Positions 32,288-44,460 of a stretch of DNA of 64,000 nt are shown one piece after another. The number at the start of each line of letters is the position of its first letter. Position 1 is the stretch's first letter. Made by a program: the position numbers and the translations under genes. Source of the DNA: Fomitopsis serialis (lineage: Eukaryota > Basidiomycota > Agaricomycetes > Polyporales > Fomitopsidaceae); contig NW_025954963.1 of the NCBI RefSeq assembly GCF_022376445.1, forward strand, positions 744,001 to 808,000. Reading direction: 5' to 3'. Under the pieces are notes generated by a model. The model was not told the origin of the DNA and ran no database searches. It saw only the letters and a list, made by a program, of their open reading frames with translations.

Positions 32288-33651
32288 ATGTCGGGCTCAT
32301 CAACCCCAGAACGCGACGCGGGACTCCTGGCCATCGGCCAGCAATGCTCAGCTTCGTCCTGCATGCTCGTCGACTTTCTCCCATTCAAGTGCCACCACTG
32401 TAGCCACCCTTTCTGCGGCGAACACTTCCTCCCGGAGGCGCACAAGTGCGACAAGTTCGACGCGAGCAAGCACAATCGCGTCGCGCCTTCGTGTCCGCTT
32501 TGCAACACACCGGTCGCTGTCCCTCCCGGGCAGGATCCGAACATACGCATGGAGATGCACATCAACTCGGAGTGCTCTGTGATGACGGGGAAGACTCGCA
32601 AGAGCTCGCACCCGACTTGCGCGCGGGCGAAGTGCGGCAAGGTCTTGTATGCCCCCATTCAATGTGACGTGAGTCTCTACTCTCTGCCTATGTGCACTTT
32701 GGGTAGTGGTGATGTGGTGGGCCGCGCGTCGCAATTGGGTGGCTCGAGAGGGGTATAAGCGGAGCCTATACATCTATACGCCCGGACGTTGTCTTGCCTA
32801 TACGCGATGTCCTGTCGCGTTCTGGGCTGTGCTGTTCCTGCTCCTACTAAGGTCTATGACCGGTCACCATATCACCACAGAGCCTCATTTCATCTCTTTG
32901 TGATCGTCTCTGCTGACCTCGCACACAGAAATGCAAGCAGCAATTCTGCCCCCAGCACCGCTTCCCAACATCGCATATGTGTTCCTCGGGCGCTCCCACC
33001 AAGTCAGCGTCGTCATCCGCCAGCCCCTTCCAGTCGGCGTCGTCACAGGCCTCAGCAGCCATGGCTACCATCCAGCGAGCGATGGCTTCGACGAACATTT
33101 CCCACTCTGCTGGTACCACAGCGCGGGGCACCACAACGCAAGCGAGGAACGCCCCTCAACCGCCTGTGATGGGTCATCCTCGTCATCCACTTCGACCCGT
33201 TCGTCCGCGTCGACACGGTCCAACCTTTTCTCTCAGACTGATCGGTGAGTACACTTTCACAACATTCCTCTCAGTGACCACTCACGAAGCCTTAGCTCTC
33301 CTACTGCGCCCCCATCCCCACCTGCATCCACCCACGCACCTAACGAATCGACACGACGTCTTCGCAAACGCTCCTACCACTGACCCGATCACCGCTAATC
33401 TCTTCAAACCGTTATCACACGTCCCGCCGTCGCTCTTCGCGTCGGCCTAATCCCCACACTGTATCGCTAACATCCATCCACTGTACTGTAATTCTCTAAT
33501 CTTGGGTTCGTCGTGAAGTCGCGCGAAGGCGGAGCGCGAGAGTCGACGGCAGGCGATCGCGAACCGCGCGAAGAAGGGGCTGCCGTTGACTGAGGAGGAG
33601 AAGGCTATCCTGGCGGAGGGTCCGCTGAAGGACGAGTGTGTTGTCATGTAG
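32288..33651 (+). CDS. AN1-type zinc-finger protein with C-terminal CaaX motif
   Basis: Exons 32288..32668, 32929..33244 and 33519..33651. Two AN1 fingers: the first spans CSASSCMLVDFLPFKCHHCS, HPFCGEH, HKC and SCPLC; the second, CARAKCGKVLYAPIQCDKC, then QQFCPQHRFPTSHMC. Relatives (yeast Cuz1, animal ZFAND2A/B) bind the proteasome and Cdc48 and protect cells from arsenite. A Ser-rich linker follows, then a basic helix (RAKAERESRRQAIANRAKKG) and the terminal residues CVVM, a good farnesylation CaaX box, as in animal ZFAND2B. The two introns are unusually long for this window (260 and 274 bp). One base is missing in CCCC 33152..33155; adding it joins the linker frames and also fits the splice phase. 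Confidence 0.8.
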
Positions 33652-33940
33652 TGTTCGTTTATTTTATACCATCTATGTGGACTTGGTTTTGGACTTCCTG
33701 GCGATCGTACCCGTTCGAATAACGGTTGGGTTTTGTCGACGCGTCGGTGGCTGAGCAGTATACTGGATAAGTCTCGGGTCCTGCCACCAACCTGGATATC
33801 CGCGACAGACCGACGCCGATCCTCGTCAGTTGACGCGTCCGGCGCTTACTCAAGCAGGTCTCTGAGTCTCGTTCACCAGCAACTCACCGATCCAACACGA
33901 CGCGGCCCTCTTTCTGTCCGGTTGCTCACGAACAAAAGAC

Positions 33941-36451
33941 ATGTCGGAAGAGAACAAGGTAGAAAGGTGCTTGGGAAGCGGTCGCGAAACGGCCAGGAAG
34001 AGATAAAAGAGGATTCCATGGACGCCTCACCAGTTCCGGCAAAGAGGATGAGGAGAAGACGACGACGTTGGTCCGATGCCCATGCCACTGAGGCAGGGCA
34101 AATGGCGCCGCAAGAAGAAGCGCAAAGGTGTGTGTTGGATGCTGAGCTACTGCCCGTGAATTCACGCTATGGCAATGCGCGAATGCAGTCCTCCCTCACG
34201 AGAAGCTCTACTTGGACCACCTCCCCAGTGCGGATCGCTACTACAAGAGCTTCATGCACCGGGATGTCATCAACTTCAATATCATGACCAAGTGAGCTCG
34301 TTGTCTCTCTTGTCCGGGCGGCGGCTGAAGCGGCTTTTCCGCAGAACTGACTTCCTATTGACCACCTCCGTCGATGGTCACCTGAAGTTATGGAAGAAGC
34401 AAGAGCACGGAATCGAGTTCGTGAAGCACTACCGGGCGCATCTCGCTCCCATTGTCGGGGTCACGGCCAGCGTGGACGGGCAGCTCTTCGCGAGTGTGGC
34501 TGAAGATGGCACCGCGAAGGTCTTCGACGTGGTGAACTTCGGTGCGTCGCCTGCCTTCGCATCTTGTCTGGCTCCCTCACATCGCTTCTCTAGACATGAT
34601 CAACATGATCAAATTGGGCTACACGCCTCACGCGTGTTGTTGGGTTCACAGACGCGGTCAAGCCCAGGGCCTGCTTGCGGTGTAAGTTGGAATACTTATA
34701 TGAGAGCTTGACTGGTTAATGATATTGCAGCTCAGACCGGAACTCTGGCGCAATACGACTGTACGACGGACGCGGCAATGACCAGCCTCTCGAGACGGTC
34801 GACAAAATACACCGATTCCCTGTACACGTCATGACGTGAGTGTCGCCTGCAGCAGTGGGATCTCGAGTGACCGGCTGGTTTGCAGTACAGTGCCAGATAC
34901 GACTGTGTCATCTCCGCTGATGAGGGCGGATTTGTGGAGTACTGGCAACCGAGGGAACCTTTGAACAGCCGAAGAACGTACCTGGGCTCTGGTCGTTCAA
35001 GAGCACGACGATTGTACGACTTCAAGAAGGTGCATATCCTTACAAGCATCTCCTCCCCTTGCTGACGAACATTCGCGGTCTTAAGTCGAAGTCCACTCCG
35101 ACGTGCATCACGCTCTCACCGGACTCAGCATCGTTCGTTACGTTCTCACTTCCAGACCGTCAATCCGTATATTCTCCTTCCTCACCGGCAAACTGACGCG
35201 CAAGTATGACGAGTCGCTTGAAGCCATCCAGGAGATGCAGCAGGCGGGAACGGCTATCTACAAGGTGGAGGATATGGAGTTTGGGCGCCGACTCGCCGCC
35301 GAGCGCGAGTTGGAGCTCCCGGGCCGGATGGGCACGTACCGGGGCGGTGGATAAACGCGGTCTGGGACGAGAGCGGAGCCTTTGTGCTCTACCAACCCTG
35401 CTCGGTATCAAGGGTAAGTGACCGCCGTCCTCCATGGATTGCACCATCTGAGAGCTCTGATGCGATAGTGGTTAACACCGTGACAAACCGCGTCGTGCGG
35501 CTTCTGGGGAAGGACGAGACCGTCCGGTGGATGAATATGACGCTGTACCAAGGAGCTCCAGCAAAAAGAGGGCTGACAACTGCGGTTGGTGCCTCCCACG
35601 AACTTGGCGCGGTGCTTTTCTGACTGCGTGCTTTCGTTAGGCAGCGGCCGCGTCAGCTAACCCGCTCTTGGCGGAGAAGGCTGCCAGGGATCCTACGCTT
35701 GTCAGCACAGGCTACAAGCGACAGCGATTCTACATGTTCACCCGTTCTGAGCCGGAGTGCGTCTTCAGTTGTCTCCGAATATCTGGTGTGCAGTACTCAC
35801 GCTGACATCTCCAGGGACGACAAGTCGGGAGATCGTGACATCTTCAACGAACGACCCACCCGCGAGGAGCAGAGCATTGCATCATCCACATCTGCCGTCG
35901 GGAAAGGCGGACCCTCTCCTGTTGCAAACGCTGCGACCATTCACACGACGCTCGGCGACATCCATATGAGGCTCTTCCCTCAGCAAGCGCCAAAGGCGGT
36001 AGAGAACTTCGTCGGCCACGCCCGGAGTGGATACTTCGAGCGCGTCATCTTCCACCGTGTCATTCCGAAGTTCATGATCCAGACGGGAGACCCGTTGGGC
36101 GATGGCACTGGGGGGACGTCGATATGGGGGGATGAGTTGAGGATGAGTTCTCTGACGACTTGAAGCACGATAGGTACGCCATACGCAGCGAGCGCATGTT
36201 TCACACGGTCTTACTGACCCCGTCGATCGATGCAGGCCGTACACCGTTAGCATGGCAAACGCAGGACCAAATACGAACGGCTCCCAGTTTTTCATCACCA
36301 CCACGGCTACGCCTTGGCTCGATAAGAAGCACACCATCTTCGGCGGGTACTCTCCGGGCTTGAGGTGGTCCATGCGATAGAGAACGTGAAGACGAACAAG
36401 CTGGATAAGCCGTACGAAGATATTAAAATCACCAACATCGACGTAGAATAG
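33941..36451 (+). CDS. PPWD1: WD40-repeat peptidyl-prolyl cis-trans isomerase (PPWD1 type)
   Basis: Spliceosome-associated cyclophilin with N-terminal WD40 repeats. MSEENK, an acidic stretch and a basic run lead to [29 protein letters not shown], then WD40 blades ([74 protein letters not shown]). The C-terminal cyclophilin domain includes [73 protein letters not shown] and [10 protein letters not shown], with the FHRV-F-Q-GD active-site residues retained. About nine short introns. Several positions are one or two bases short of the conserved frame (near 34045-34060, 34955-35015, 35160, 35325, 35393, 36135, 36340), the highest density in the window. A disrupted gene cannot be excluded, but the intact motifs favour assembly errors. 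Confidence 0.82.
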
Positions 36452-36479
36452 CGGCCTTCGCCTTCCGTGCTCAGTATCT

Positions 36480-37730
36480 ATTGCTTCTGGGCTTGTCCAG
36501 CTCGCTGTCAGTGCATGTATCATTGTGAATAGGACAGACGTACCGCCAACCTGTGGGAGCTATGGCGGGAGCCAAGGCTAGAGCGATACTCTATCGTGTG
36601 TCTCCGTCGTGTGCCGCACGCCAGACTCCATTGTCCTTCCGCCGCATTCAGTCTTGGCCCGAATCTGTCCCGGAGTGCCTCCATCACTTTAGCGGGCAAC
36701 AGACCCGTGGATTGCTCAGACAGGCAGGAAGGGCTTGAGAATTTGAGAAGCGTATGCTCGCGTGCGTCTTCGGGATGTGCCTCGTCATCAGAGGCACCAA
36801 TGAAAGAGACCACGCAGTCGTAGACGTCCAGAGGGACGCCTGTCAAGAAGGCCGTCTGATCTGCGTCGGCAGGGACGTAGGCGACCGGATACTCCAACAA
36901 GGCAGCGGCGAGCGGGACCAAATCCACGACGTCAAGAGGTTGAGTGATGGTAAGTGCGATCGGACGTGAGAGACCGGCGGACTTTTCGCCTCTTGCACAG
37001 ACTTCGCGTAGGAGACTGGCAATCAGAGTTGGGAACTCCACCTGCAGAATGACAGGAATAGAATGTGTATGTGAGAACGATGGGGTGAACAGCAAAAGAC
37101 GTGAGAATGCACTCGGTACCGACCAGCGTGGGCACTTCGGAGAGTTGCACAAAGAAGGGCCATCCGTGCGGATCGTCCTGGCGTCTGGGATGATCTCCGA
37201 GACCTGGTATCCGTGCACACCTTGCTTCTAACAAAGCAAAGTTCACGAAGAAGAGCTGGTCGGAGATAGGCTCGTGGAGGATGATAACATCTTCCAATGC
37301 TGGGACGACCTGCGACATCCGTGTCAGTGCGCTTTCCAATGTGAGGATAGCCTTGACGCAGATGTTCTGCGAGAATTCCTGCGCTGCGCAGGCGGGGCAC
37401 GTCAACACCATTCGGGGTCTGCTTGCTATCGCATCATAGCATTGCGCAAACAGAACACGTGTTCCGTGATGCGATGTGGGCCGTCGCGCATACGCAGGCG
37501 ATCAAAGTGAGGACCCATACCTGACGTAGAGAGGCCAGCACGTCAATGAATAATGCAGGGCGGCGTTGCTGTAGGCCCGAGATGGCAAAGGCATCAAAAA
37601 GATAGCCTGTCCTGCACGGATACGGATCACAGTCCGCGGTGAGTATGGCAGTAGGTCAGCTACATGTCCGTGATTCTGCCATTACCGATAACAGAGCGGG
37701 TCTCACCTTATGCCAAGTGACACGAAACAT
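36480..37730 (-). CDS. Unrecognised conserved-looking protein
   Basis: Minus-strand gene of at least three exons. A possible first exon is 37707..37730 (MFRVTWHK), followed by 37521..37659 (GYLFDAFAISGLQQRRPALF). A large exon around 37150..37390 reads VKAILTLESALTRMSQVVPA, LEDVIILHEPISDQLFFVNF, and another from about 37041 reads VEFPTLIASLLREVCARGEK, IALTITQPLDVVDLVPLAAALL, EYPVAYVPADADQTAFLTG. This looks like a globular alpha/beta protein of about 300-350 aa with good codon use. The frame near 37600-37660 is broken and the 3' end is unclear. It vaguely recalls the UPF0739/DUF4504 group (central YPVxY motif), but I would not rely on that. Confidence 0.4.
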
Positions 37731-39687
37731 AGATCCAGAGCAAAGTGTCTTATCTTCTTCGCCGCCACTCTCTTGAATATATGTTGTGATTTAGAATAAA
37801 TCATGGCGAAGAGCGTGAGGAATGAGGGGGAGGCTTTCTCATTGTTGCTTCCACTGCCAGTTCCAGAGGCAGTTGTACCAGTAGTTACCTGGCACGATAT
37901 TGCGTCAGGATGTACACATCACCAACCGATGTCTAACACAGTCACGAATCCAAGGCAGGACGTTACTCAAAGTGAAAGGCAGAAGCTCCTTCGGTTTGTA
38001 ATGGATCCATGTCCGACGAGAGTATGAAGCGATCAGGTCGAATCGGAGACTCATCATGGGGGCCTGGGGATGCAGATTGGCCCACGTAGAACCCATGTGG
38101 TAGCTTCAAAGTAGGTGCTCTCCTGTCAATCAAAAACCCTGCATTTCCGGGCATCCCTCGGTCTGTGTTCACTGTCAAATGCTACTACGCCATCAATGTG
38201 CCCGGGGTGGAATTGAAGCAATAGACAGTCACTCACTTGCTTGACGAGGATACTCATTGGCCACAACCACTCACTGAATCTAGCGCTAGCCTTGCGTAGG
38301 TTCGGGTGGATTCAGGCCGAAAACGCGGTGCGGCCCATACCACTGTCGTTCACCCAGTGGGAGCGTGTACAGGCGAGGTCGTCGTTGGCGGCGCGGGTCC
38401 CAGACGGCCCACTCACTGCAGTAGGCTGCTAGGATCTCAGAACGATCTGAGATTTGCGTCGGCGCGTACCGAGATCGGGAGCCACTACCACCCTCAGCCT
38501 GTCCTCCTACTTGGTACTGTAACTCCCGCCATGGACTCATGGCCATACTACGCAGTCGCTTGCAGTCGGCGCGCGCTGTTCTTTTCCGCATGCACTCCCG
38601 AAGCCGCCGTGACATAGCCCATCGGCTGAGCAGTAGCGACTGCGCGCCGTTCAGCCATCACTGATCCTCAGTCTGCGTCTCAGGTAAGTATGTCGTGGAA
38701 TGTCAGCTACTGCCCGCGATTTAGCCTAGAGGCTTGCTTCGGGCTTTTGAGCCGAAGCCATATGCTTGGGTCGGATTGTACTGGGTTTGGTGCGTGCTAC
38801 CCGTTGTGGAAGTGGGTGAAGTCCATGCTTCTTCGCATGCATGCGGGTCTGACGCTTCTCCGATCCAGGTGCTCGGTGGTGCTCGGGCAGTAGCCCGGGG
38901 AGTACTTTGGCCTCGCTTTGGCCCGTGAAAGCGATAACGGAACTGTTCTCGTCATCTTGTCTATCTTGCTCGCCACTTGATTGTGAGCGTCACTTCGCAA
39001 TGCCTTCGCGGCACTATGGCTGGGAAGACTTTGCACGTTTTAGCTATGATGGTGCCTCTGTCAGTGCTCCATGTGTACTTCGTTCTGCAATGGCACGTAC
39101 TGCCGGTAAGTTTGCATTCCAAGGAAGCCATACTGCACCGACGATCTCCACCTTCGCGACCTTCTGGTTCGATGAATAGTCCGACCGTCGTTCTGCTATC
39201 CGTTGACTCTGTGACTCTGGCAGATCCCATACGTCTGCAACCTGTGCATTGACTTCGTTCTGCAGATCCAAGTCCTCCCGACACCGATCGTACATCTCAG
39301 ACTTCTCTTCACCGCCAGCTCCGACGAATACAGGCCTGTTATCTGGCCATTATGTTCGCCGGAACCGAGGCGAGCGGGCGTCATGTCACGGAAACATATC
39401 TTTTGGTATCATTCGTGCGAACACTCCGTGCCCTCGAAGTGTTCAGTGTGGAGTTGCCGAACCGCTGGGTTGCAGTATACCTCATGGGGGTCATGACCCG
39501 CCGTGACATGTAACGGTCATTTATGGATGGGTGTGCCAACCAGAATTGGTTTCCAAGTATTTAAGCAAGGACGAGGGCTCAGGTAGCTCTGCGGACAGCT
39601 GTCGCTCTTGCCCCTTCCTAACGTCCTTTACGAGGTACGTCCCAACGCCTGCATATCGTCTTCCCTTGCTCACAAATTCTTCCTCAG
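37731..39687. other. Long gene-poor region upstream of the first TmpA-like gene
   Basis: 1.96 kb. A minus-strand stretch at 37963..38178 reads protein-like (for example GFLIDRRAPTLKLPHGFYVG), and another frame at 38286..38615 is open, but no splice-consistent gene or known motif could be built. The last few hundred bases are presumably the promoter and 5' UTR of the next gene. Confidence 0.35.
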
Positions 39688-41555
39688 ATGACAGAGAAGC
39701 GTGCTGCAATGCCTGAGGCGACCGTGCTGACCAGTGGCGCATCGACTCCTGCTCCCTCCGCACCGACTGTTCCACCTCCGGTGTACCATGGCAGCCCAGG
39801 CGATCCGGAGAACGCATTGGATCTTATGCCAGAGACGAAGCGGCTCCCCTCGTACAGCTCGTCAGCCTCGACCCTGGACGAGAAGGCCGACATCAAGAAG
39901 AGCGAGGTATGGGAGGGCTTCCAGGACGACGTCTTGCCCGACAAGACCCAGGGAAGGCTCGTCCGGAATGTGCGTTTCCAAATGCTGTCTCTCTATCGCC
40001 GGCTATTTGGTATTGTCTTCTTCACGAACCTCGGCATCTTCATCTGGTACTGCGTGAAGGGGGCGAACGCCAGCCAGATAGCCACGGTGGTCATCAGCAA
40101 CCTCTTCGCTTCGATCCTCATGCGCCAGGAGTACGTTATCAACACTTTCTTCGCCGTGGCGTGTCTTGCTCCAAAAAGGTACGCACTCAACAGCGCCGAT
40201 GTCTTCGACCGTGCCTCGCTCATATGGTTGCAGTTGGCCGCTGTGGATCCGTCGTATTCTAGCACGTGTATACTCAATTGGTGGAAGTAAGTAGCCGTGT
40301 GGTTTCCCTCGCGATCTTCCTTCGACCGACGCCTCGATAAGTTCATTCAGGGGCCGGTATTAGCGGGACCGTATGGCTTATCCTCTTCGTCGGAAGAGCC
40401 ACCCGGGAAGTCATCGACAAGGGCAAGGTGAGCCATACGTTCCCCTCCCTTCTATTCTTCACCGAGAATGCTGACATGCTATGCAGACGAGCGCTCCCAC
40501 CTTGGCACTGTCCTACGTAATTCTTGCTCTGCTCGTGGGGATGGTCACCTTCGCCTATCCGTCCTTCCGTGTGAAGTATCACAACCATTTTGAAGCCGTA
40601 CATCGCTTCGCGGGCTGGACGGCCGTTGCGCTTGTCTGGGCGCAGGTCAGTATAATCGATGTCTCAGTTGTATTTCCCACGCTCATAATGCGGCCGTGTT
40701 CCTCCAGGTGGTACTTTTGATCAACGATTACCGCCCCGCAGACGAGGCGCTCGGACATGCCGTCGTGCACTCGGCTCCGTTCTGGCTAGTTATTGTTTTA
40801 ACGTGCTCGATCATCCTTCCTTGGGCCCGGCTTCGCAAGGTACCCGTCCGGGCCGAAGTCCTTTCCGACCATTGCGTCCGCCTCTACTTTGAATATGGTG
40901 CGTCGGTGCCCCCCTCGCAGTATCTAATCTGACACACGCGCTGCAGTGAATACGCACCCCGGTCACTTCACGCGGATGTCGCTGAACCCGCTCTTCGAGT
41001 GGCATTCCTTCGCGACTATCGCTGAGCCTGGGAAGAAGGGCTACTCCGCTGTCGTCTCTCGGGCGGGAGACTGGACAAAGCAGCAAATCAGCAACCCGCC
41101 TGACAAGATCTGGATCCGGGGGATCCCTTGCTACGGCGTTGTACGCGTCACACCCCTGTTTCGTCGGGTTGTAATGGTGGCGACTGGCAGCGGCATCGGC
41201 CCCATCGCTCCCGTAGTCTTCGCTAAGCGGACCGAGATCCAGCTCCTCTGGACAGCGCCTGCGCACAGGAAGACGTTCGGCGACAAGCTAGTTGACGACC
41301 TCCTTGAGGCGTCGCCTAACTCTGTTATCTATGGTGCGGCAGTAACTCGCTTTCAAACACCGCAATGCTGACGCGTTGTTTCCAGACACTCGGGTGCACG
41401 GCCGCCCCGACATGGTCAAGCTGACCTACCGCATGGTCCAGGAGTTCAACGCGGAGGCTGTCGTGATTATCGCGAATCAACCCATTACTCAGAAGATCGT
41501 CTACGGGATGATGAGCCGAGGCATCCCTGCTTTCGGTGCCATCTGGGACTCTTGA
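39688..41555 (+). CDS. tmpA: TmpA-like integral membrane flavin/NAD(P) oxidoreductase, copy 1
   Basis: Seven exons: 39688..40178, 40234..40286, 40342..40427, 40487..40645, 40708..40897, 40947..41333, 41386..41555; 511 aa, no frame break. After a ~70-residue Pro/Ser-rich tail, hydrophobic helices follow (LYRRLFGIVFFTNLGIFIWY; TVWLILFVGRAT; LSYVILALLVGMVTFAYP; AVALVWAQVVLLI; PFWLVIVLTCSIILPW), then a ferredoxin-reductase-like domain: RLYFEYVNTHPGHFTRMSLNP, EWHSFATI for flavin binding, and the nucleotide motif VMVATGSGIGPIAPVVF. The C-terminus ends PAFGAIWDS. TmpA of Aspergillus nidulans is a plasma-membrane flavoprotein needed for a signal that starts conidiation; by family, this one is likely a membrane redox protein making or sensing a signal. 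Copy 2 lies 9.4 kb downstream with the same intron positions. Confidence 0.8.
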
Positions 41556-41987
41556 GGATGCCGTCGTCGCCGCTCGAGCCTGCCATCTCTCTTCTCATGA
41601 CCGTCATGCTTCAGATTTGCACCCACGTTGTATCAATTGAACCGCGACCTTAGATTCTAGATGTAGAACTGTTGTTCGAATGTAGAGATTTGTTGTGGGT
41701 GTATGATCGGATGGTGAACCACTAGACCTGCCATATTCAGTATATTATGTCATACTTGCGCCACGGTGCCCCATCATTCGCGAGGTGAGCGCCAGCGCTT
41801 GAGCCTCGACGTTCCAATTCCGACCTACCGACGCTGACCCTTCCTGTACATCTCGTCTCGGCGGAGACAAGCCCCTTCAGTTTCTGCCAACATCAGCGGT
41901 CTGTGCGCGCGCATCCGTACGTATCTCAAGATGTCTATATGACGCGTCTGCCTTTGACGGCAGTGATTGTCCCGCTTCCAGTCCGAA

Positions 41988-43529
41988 ATGGTCGCTCTGG
42001 ACTTGACACACGCAAGCATTCGCCTTGAAGAGCATTCGTCAGCTCGGAACAAAGCGGTTGCATCATCCTCTATCGTCGCGGGGAAGGTCGTTCTGACTGT
42101 GCCGGCATTGTCAACTGCTCTGTTACAAACCGAGAAAGGACGCCGGTGCGACTATTGCCACAGGCTAGCTTCGGACGCCGTCCAGTTGCGAAAATGTACA
42201 GGCTGCGCCTCTTACTTGTACTGCGGTAAAGAATGTGCGGATCATTGGCTGCGGACACAGTGTCACCGGCACTTTCAACTGAAGGAGGAATAGGTCAGTC
42301 TGCGCAATGGATCGCACATCACAAGAGGATTTGCAAGCATTATTCTCGCTTTATGGCGTCACGGGAATACCAGACTCTGTCGAGTCACGATCAGGTCGAC
42401 GCGGTCCTCCTATCACATCTGCTGGCGGAGGCATACCGAAATGGACAATATACGCCCACGAGCGGCGAAGACCGTGATGGCGCCCTCGGTATCTTCATGG
42501 ACCTCATGAGAGGCCCTCTGGCCCATGTTGCATCTCTCCCGGTCTCCTTGGACCAGCGTGTGACTGATTCTCTGCAAGCCGTAGTGGCGAAGGACTACCA
42601 CAGCCGCTTTGGTAACAACAACTTCGTTGTCCACTCGCATCTCAATTCATACGCGCATGGAATATTCCCTCTCGCCAGCCGTCTATTCAATCATTCATGC
42701 GCTCCCAACGCTGTCACGAAATACATCATAACCCCATCGAAGCCTGTCCGAATGGAAGTCATTGCACTGCGCGACATCGCAGAGGACGAGGAGGTACGGA
42801 GCCCCTCGCTTATCTCTGTCTAGACAAGTGAATTCGGAATATGCTTACAGGTGACAATCCCGTACTTGGACCCGGCTCTGCCCGTGGAGACCCGTCAACA
42901 AGCTTTGCAATCGAACTACGGCTTCTCGTGTTCTTGCCCTACGTGTTGCATCGTGGAGCGCGTGCATCCGATGCCACCCCCGCGTCAAGGATCTACAGAA
43001 ATGGACGACCTGGAGAGCGCGCTTCGGAGATACGCATTAAGCGATGCGGGAAGGGTCGCTGAGTTACGGGAGGACTCTGTTCTTCTCCAGGAGATGCCGG
43101 TCGAACTCGCCCCGGTCTTGCACGAGTCGTACCTACCCCAACTATCGGAGACTTTCAGTAGGACTTCGCATGAGGGTCCGTACACAGAAGCATTGTCAAC
43201 CGGTCTGACCCTACTGGCGCTCTATTCACTCGTCTATCCGGCCAACTACCCACAAATAGGTGCGTTATTCTTAGCCATTCCGAATGTCCTTTGTGGAGCG
43301 CACTAAGGATTGTATTGTATCAGGCATGCATGCGCTGGAGCTCGCGAAGACAGCATGGAACGCTGTGATGATGTATCCAGAGCCTGCGGCCGCGAACCCT
43401 CTGGAGAGTGACGCGAAATCATATCTTCTGATCGCGACTCACGTATTGAATATTTACGGGGAAGAAGGAGACGAAGGTGGACCGCTGGCAGAGATCCGAG
43501 TCATGCGAGACATGCTTGGCCAACCATAG
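41988..43529 (+). CDS. SET and MYND domain protein (SMYD-type methyltransferase)
   Basis: Four exons: 41988..42234, 42294..42793, 42851..43259, 43324..43529; 453 aa, no frame break. The split SET domain is interrupted by a MYND zinc finger (CDYCHRLASDAVQLRKCTGC, YLYCGKEC, QWIAHHKRICKHY). The SET core carries the catalytic/SAM motif LFNHSCAPNA and ALRDIAEDEEV, then YGFSCSCPTC as the post-SET cysteine cluster. A TPR-like C-terminal helix bundle follows (HALELAKTAWNAVMMYPEP; SYLLIATHVLNIYG). Predicted S-adenosylmethionine-dependent lysine methyltransferase; the target, histone or non-histone, cannot be inferred. Confidence 0.88.
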
Positions 43530-44460
43530 CTGGCGCCGGGATCACTATGTATCACCCCGATGGCACTGATAGACAATGGGATGCGAATACTAGCATTACA
43601 GGAATGTCCATTCAGTGCAGCTGCCGGCGCCGTAAGTAGTGTCTTGCACATCCGGGCGCTTTGTGCGGGGATAATGCGGAAATTGGACTTCTTCAACTTC
43701 CTCGTCGATCTCCCTTTTTCAGCGTCTCCGACTCGACATGTAGTCACTAGACTCGGGAAGCTGCTCAGTTGATCGTGGACATGGACGATATCCTCAAGGT
43801 CTTACCTCCAGCCCAGGTGAGGCTAAGAATAAGGTGCGTCAATGGCTACCAGTATTGCATTCACTCAACATGCTCATTGCGGTTCTGTGCAAGCTGTACT
43901 TCATGCGTGAAGGCTGCCATCAAAACTGAAGCGAAGTTTCCGTTCCGACATCCAGATGCACCTTTAACGCCGACCACATGCTAGACCATCCAGAACATTG
44001 TCTGAGCTCGTGTGGATGTCTCCTATTGATCTCTACGTCCTATGATACTGAGTCTAACACAATAGACTAGCTGGCAAGAGCTCAGTCAATGCATCCGCGA
44101 ACGTAGTACTGTAGTGTTGAACGAACAATGACAACGTCTGACTCGTCCATTTCATCAAGGACGCTTCTTCCCTTCTTTGACATCATGTCTCACCCTTCTG
44201 TGCACAGGTGTGACCTCCGCCCACGGCGCAATGCGAGAGTTCACTCGCAAAGGAAATGTACGTTCTTGATGGACTTCCCAGAACCAAATCGATATGCACG
44301 TAAGGCGGGCAATTAAGCATAGCCCCGCCTCCACGCGGCTTATATGTACTGCGCGCCATGTAGAGCGGGCGAAGGTTGCTCGCGCCGCCCTCGAGTGATC
44401 CCCAAGGAGGCCGACTCGTTCCCTGTCGCCCTCCCTTTTTTCACCTTCGCCTGCGCTGCG
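43530..44460. other. Gene-poor region
   Basis: 931 bp between SMYD and the DUF4436 gene, both on the plus strand. Short open frames only (for example 43769..43984), with no motif. The end presumably holds the DUF4436 promoter. Confidence 0.4.
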
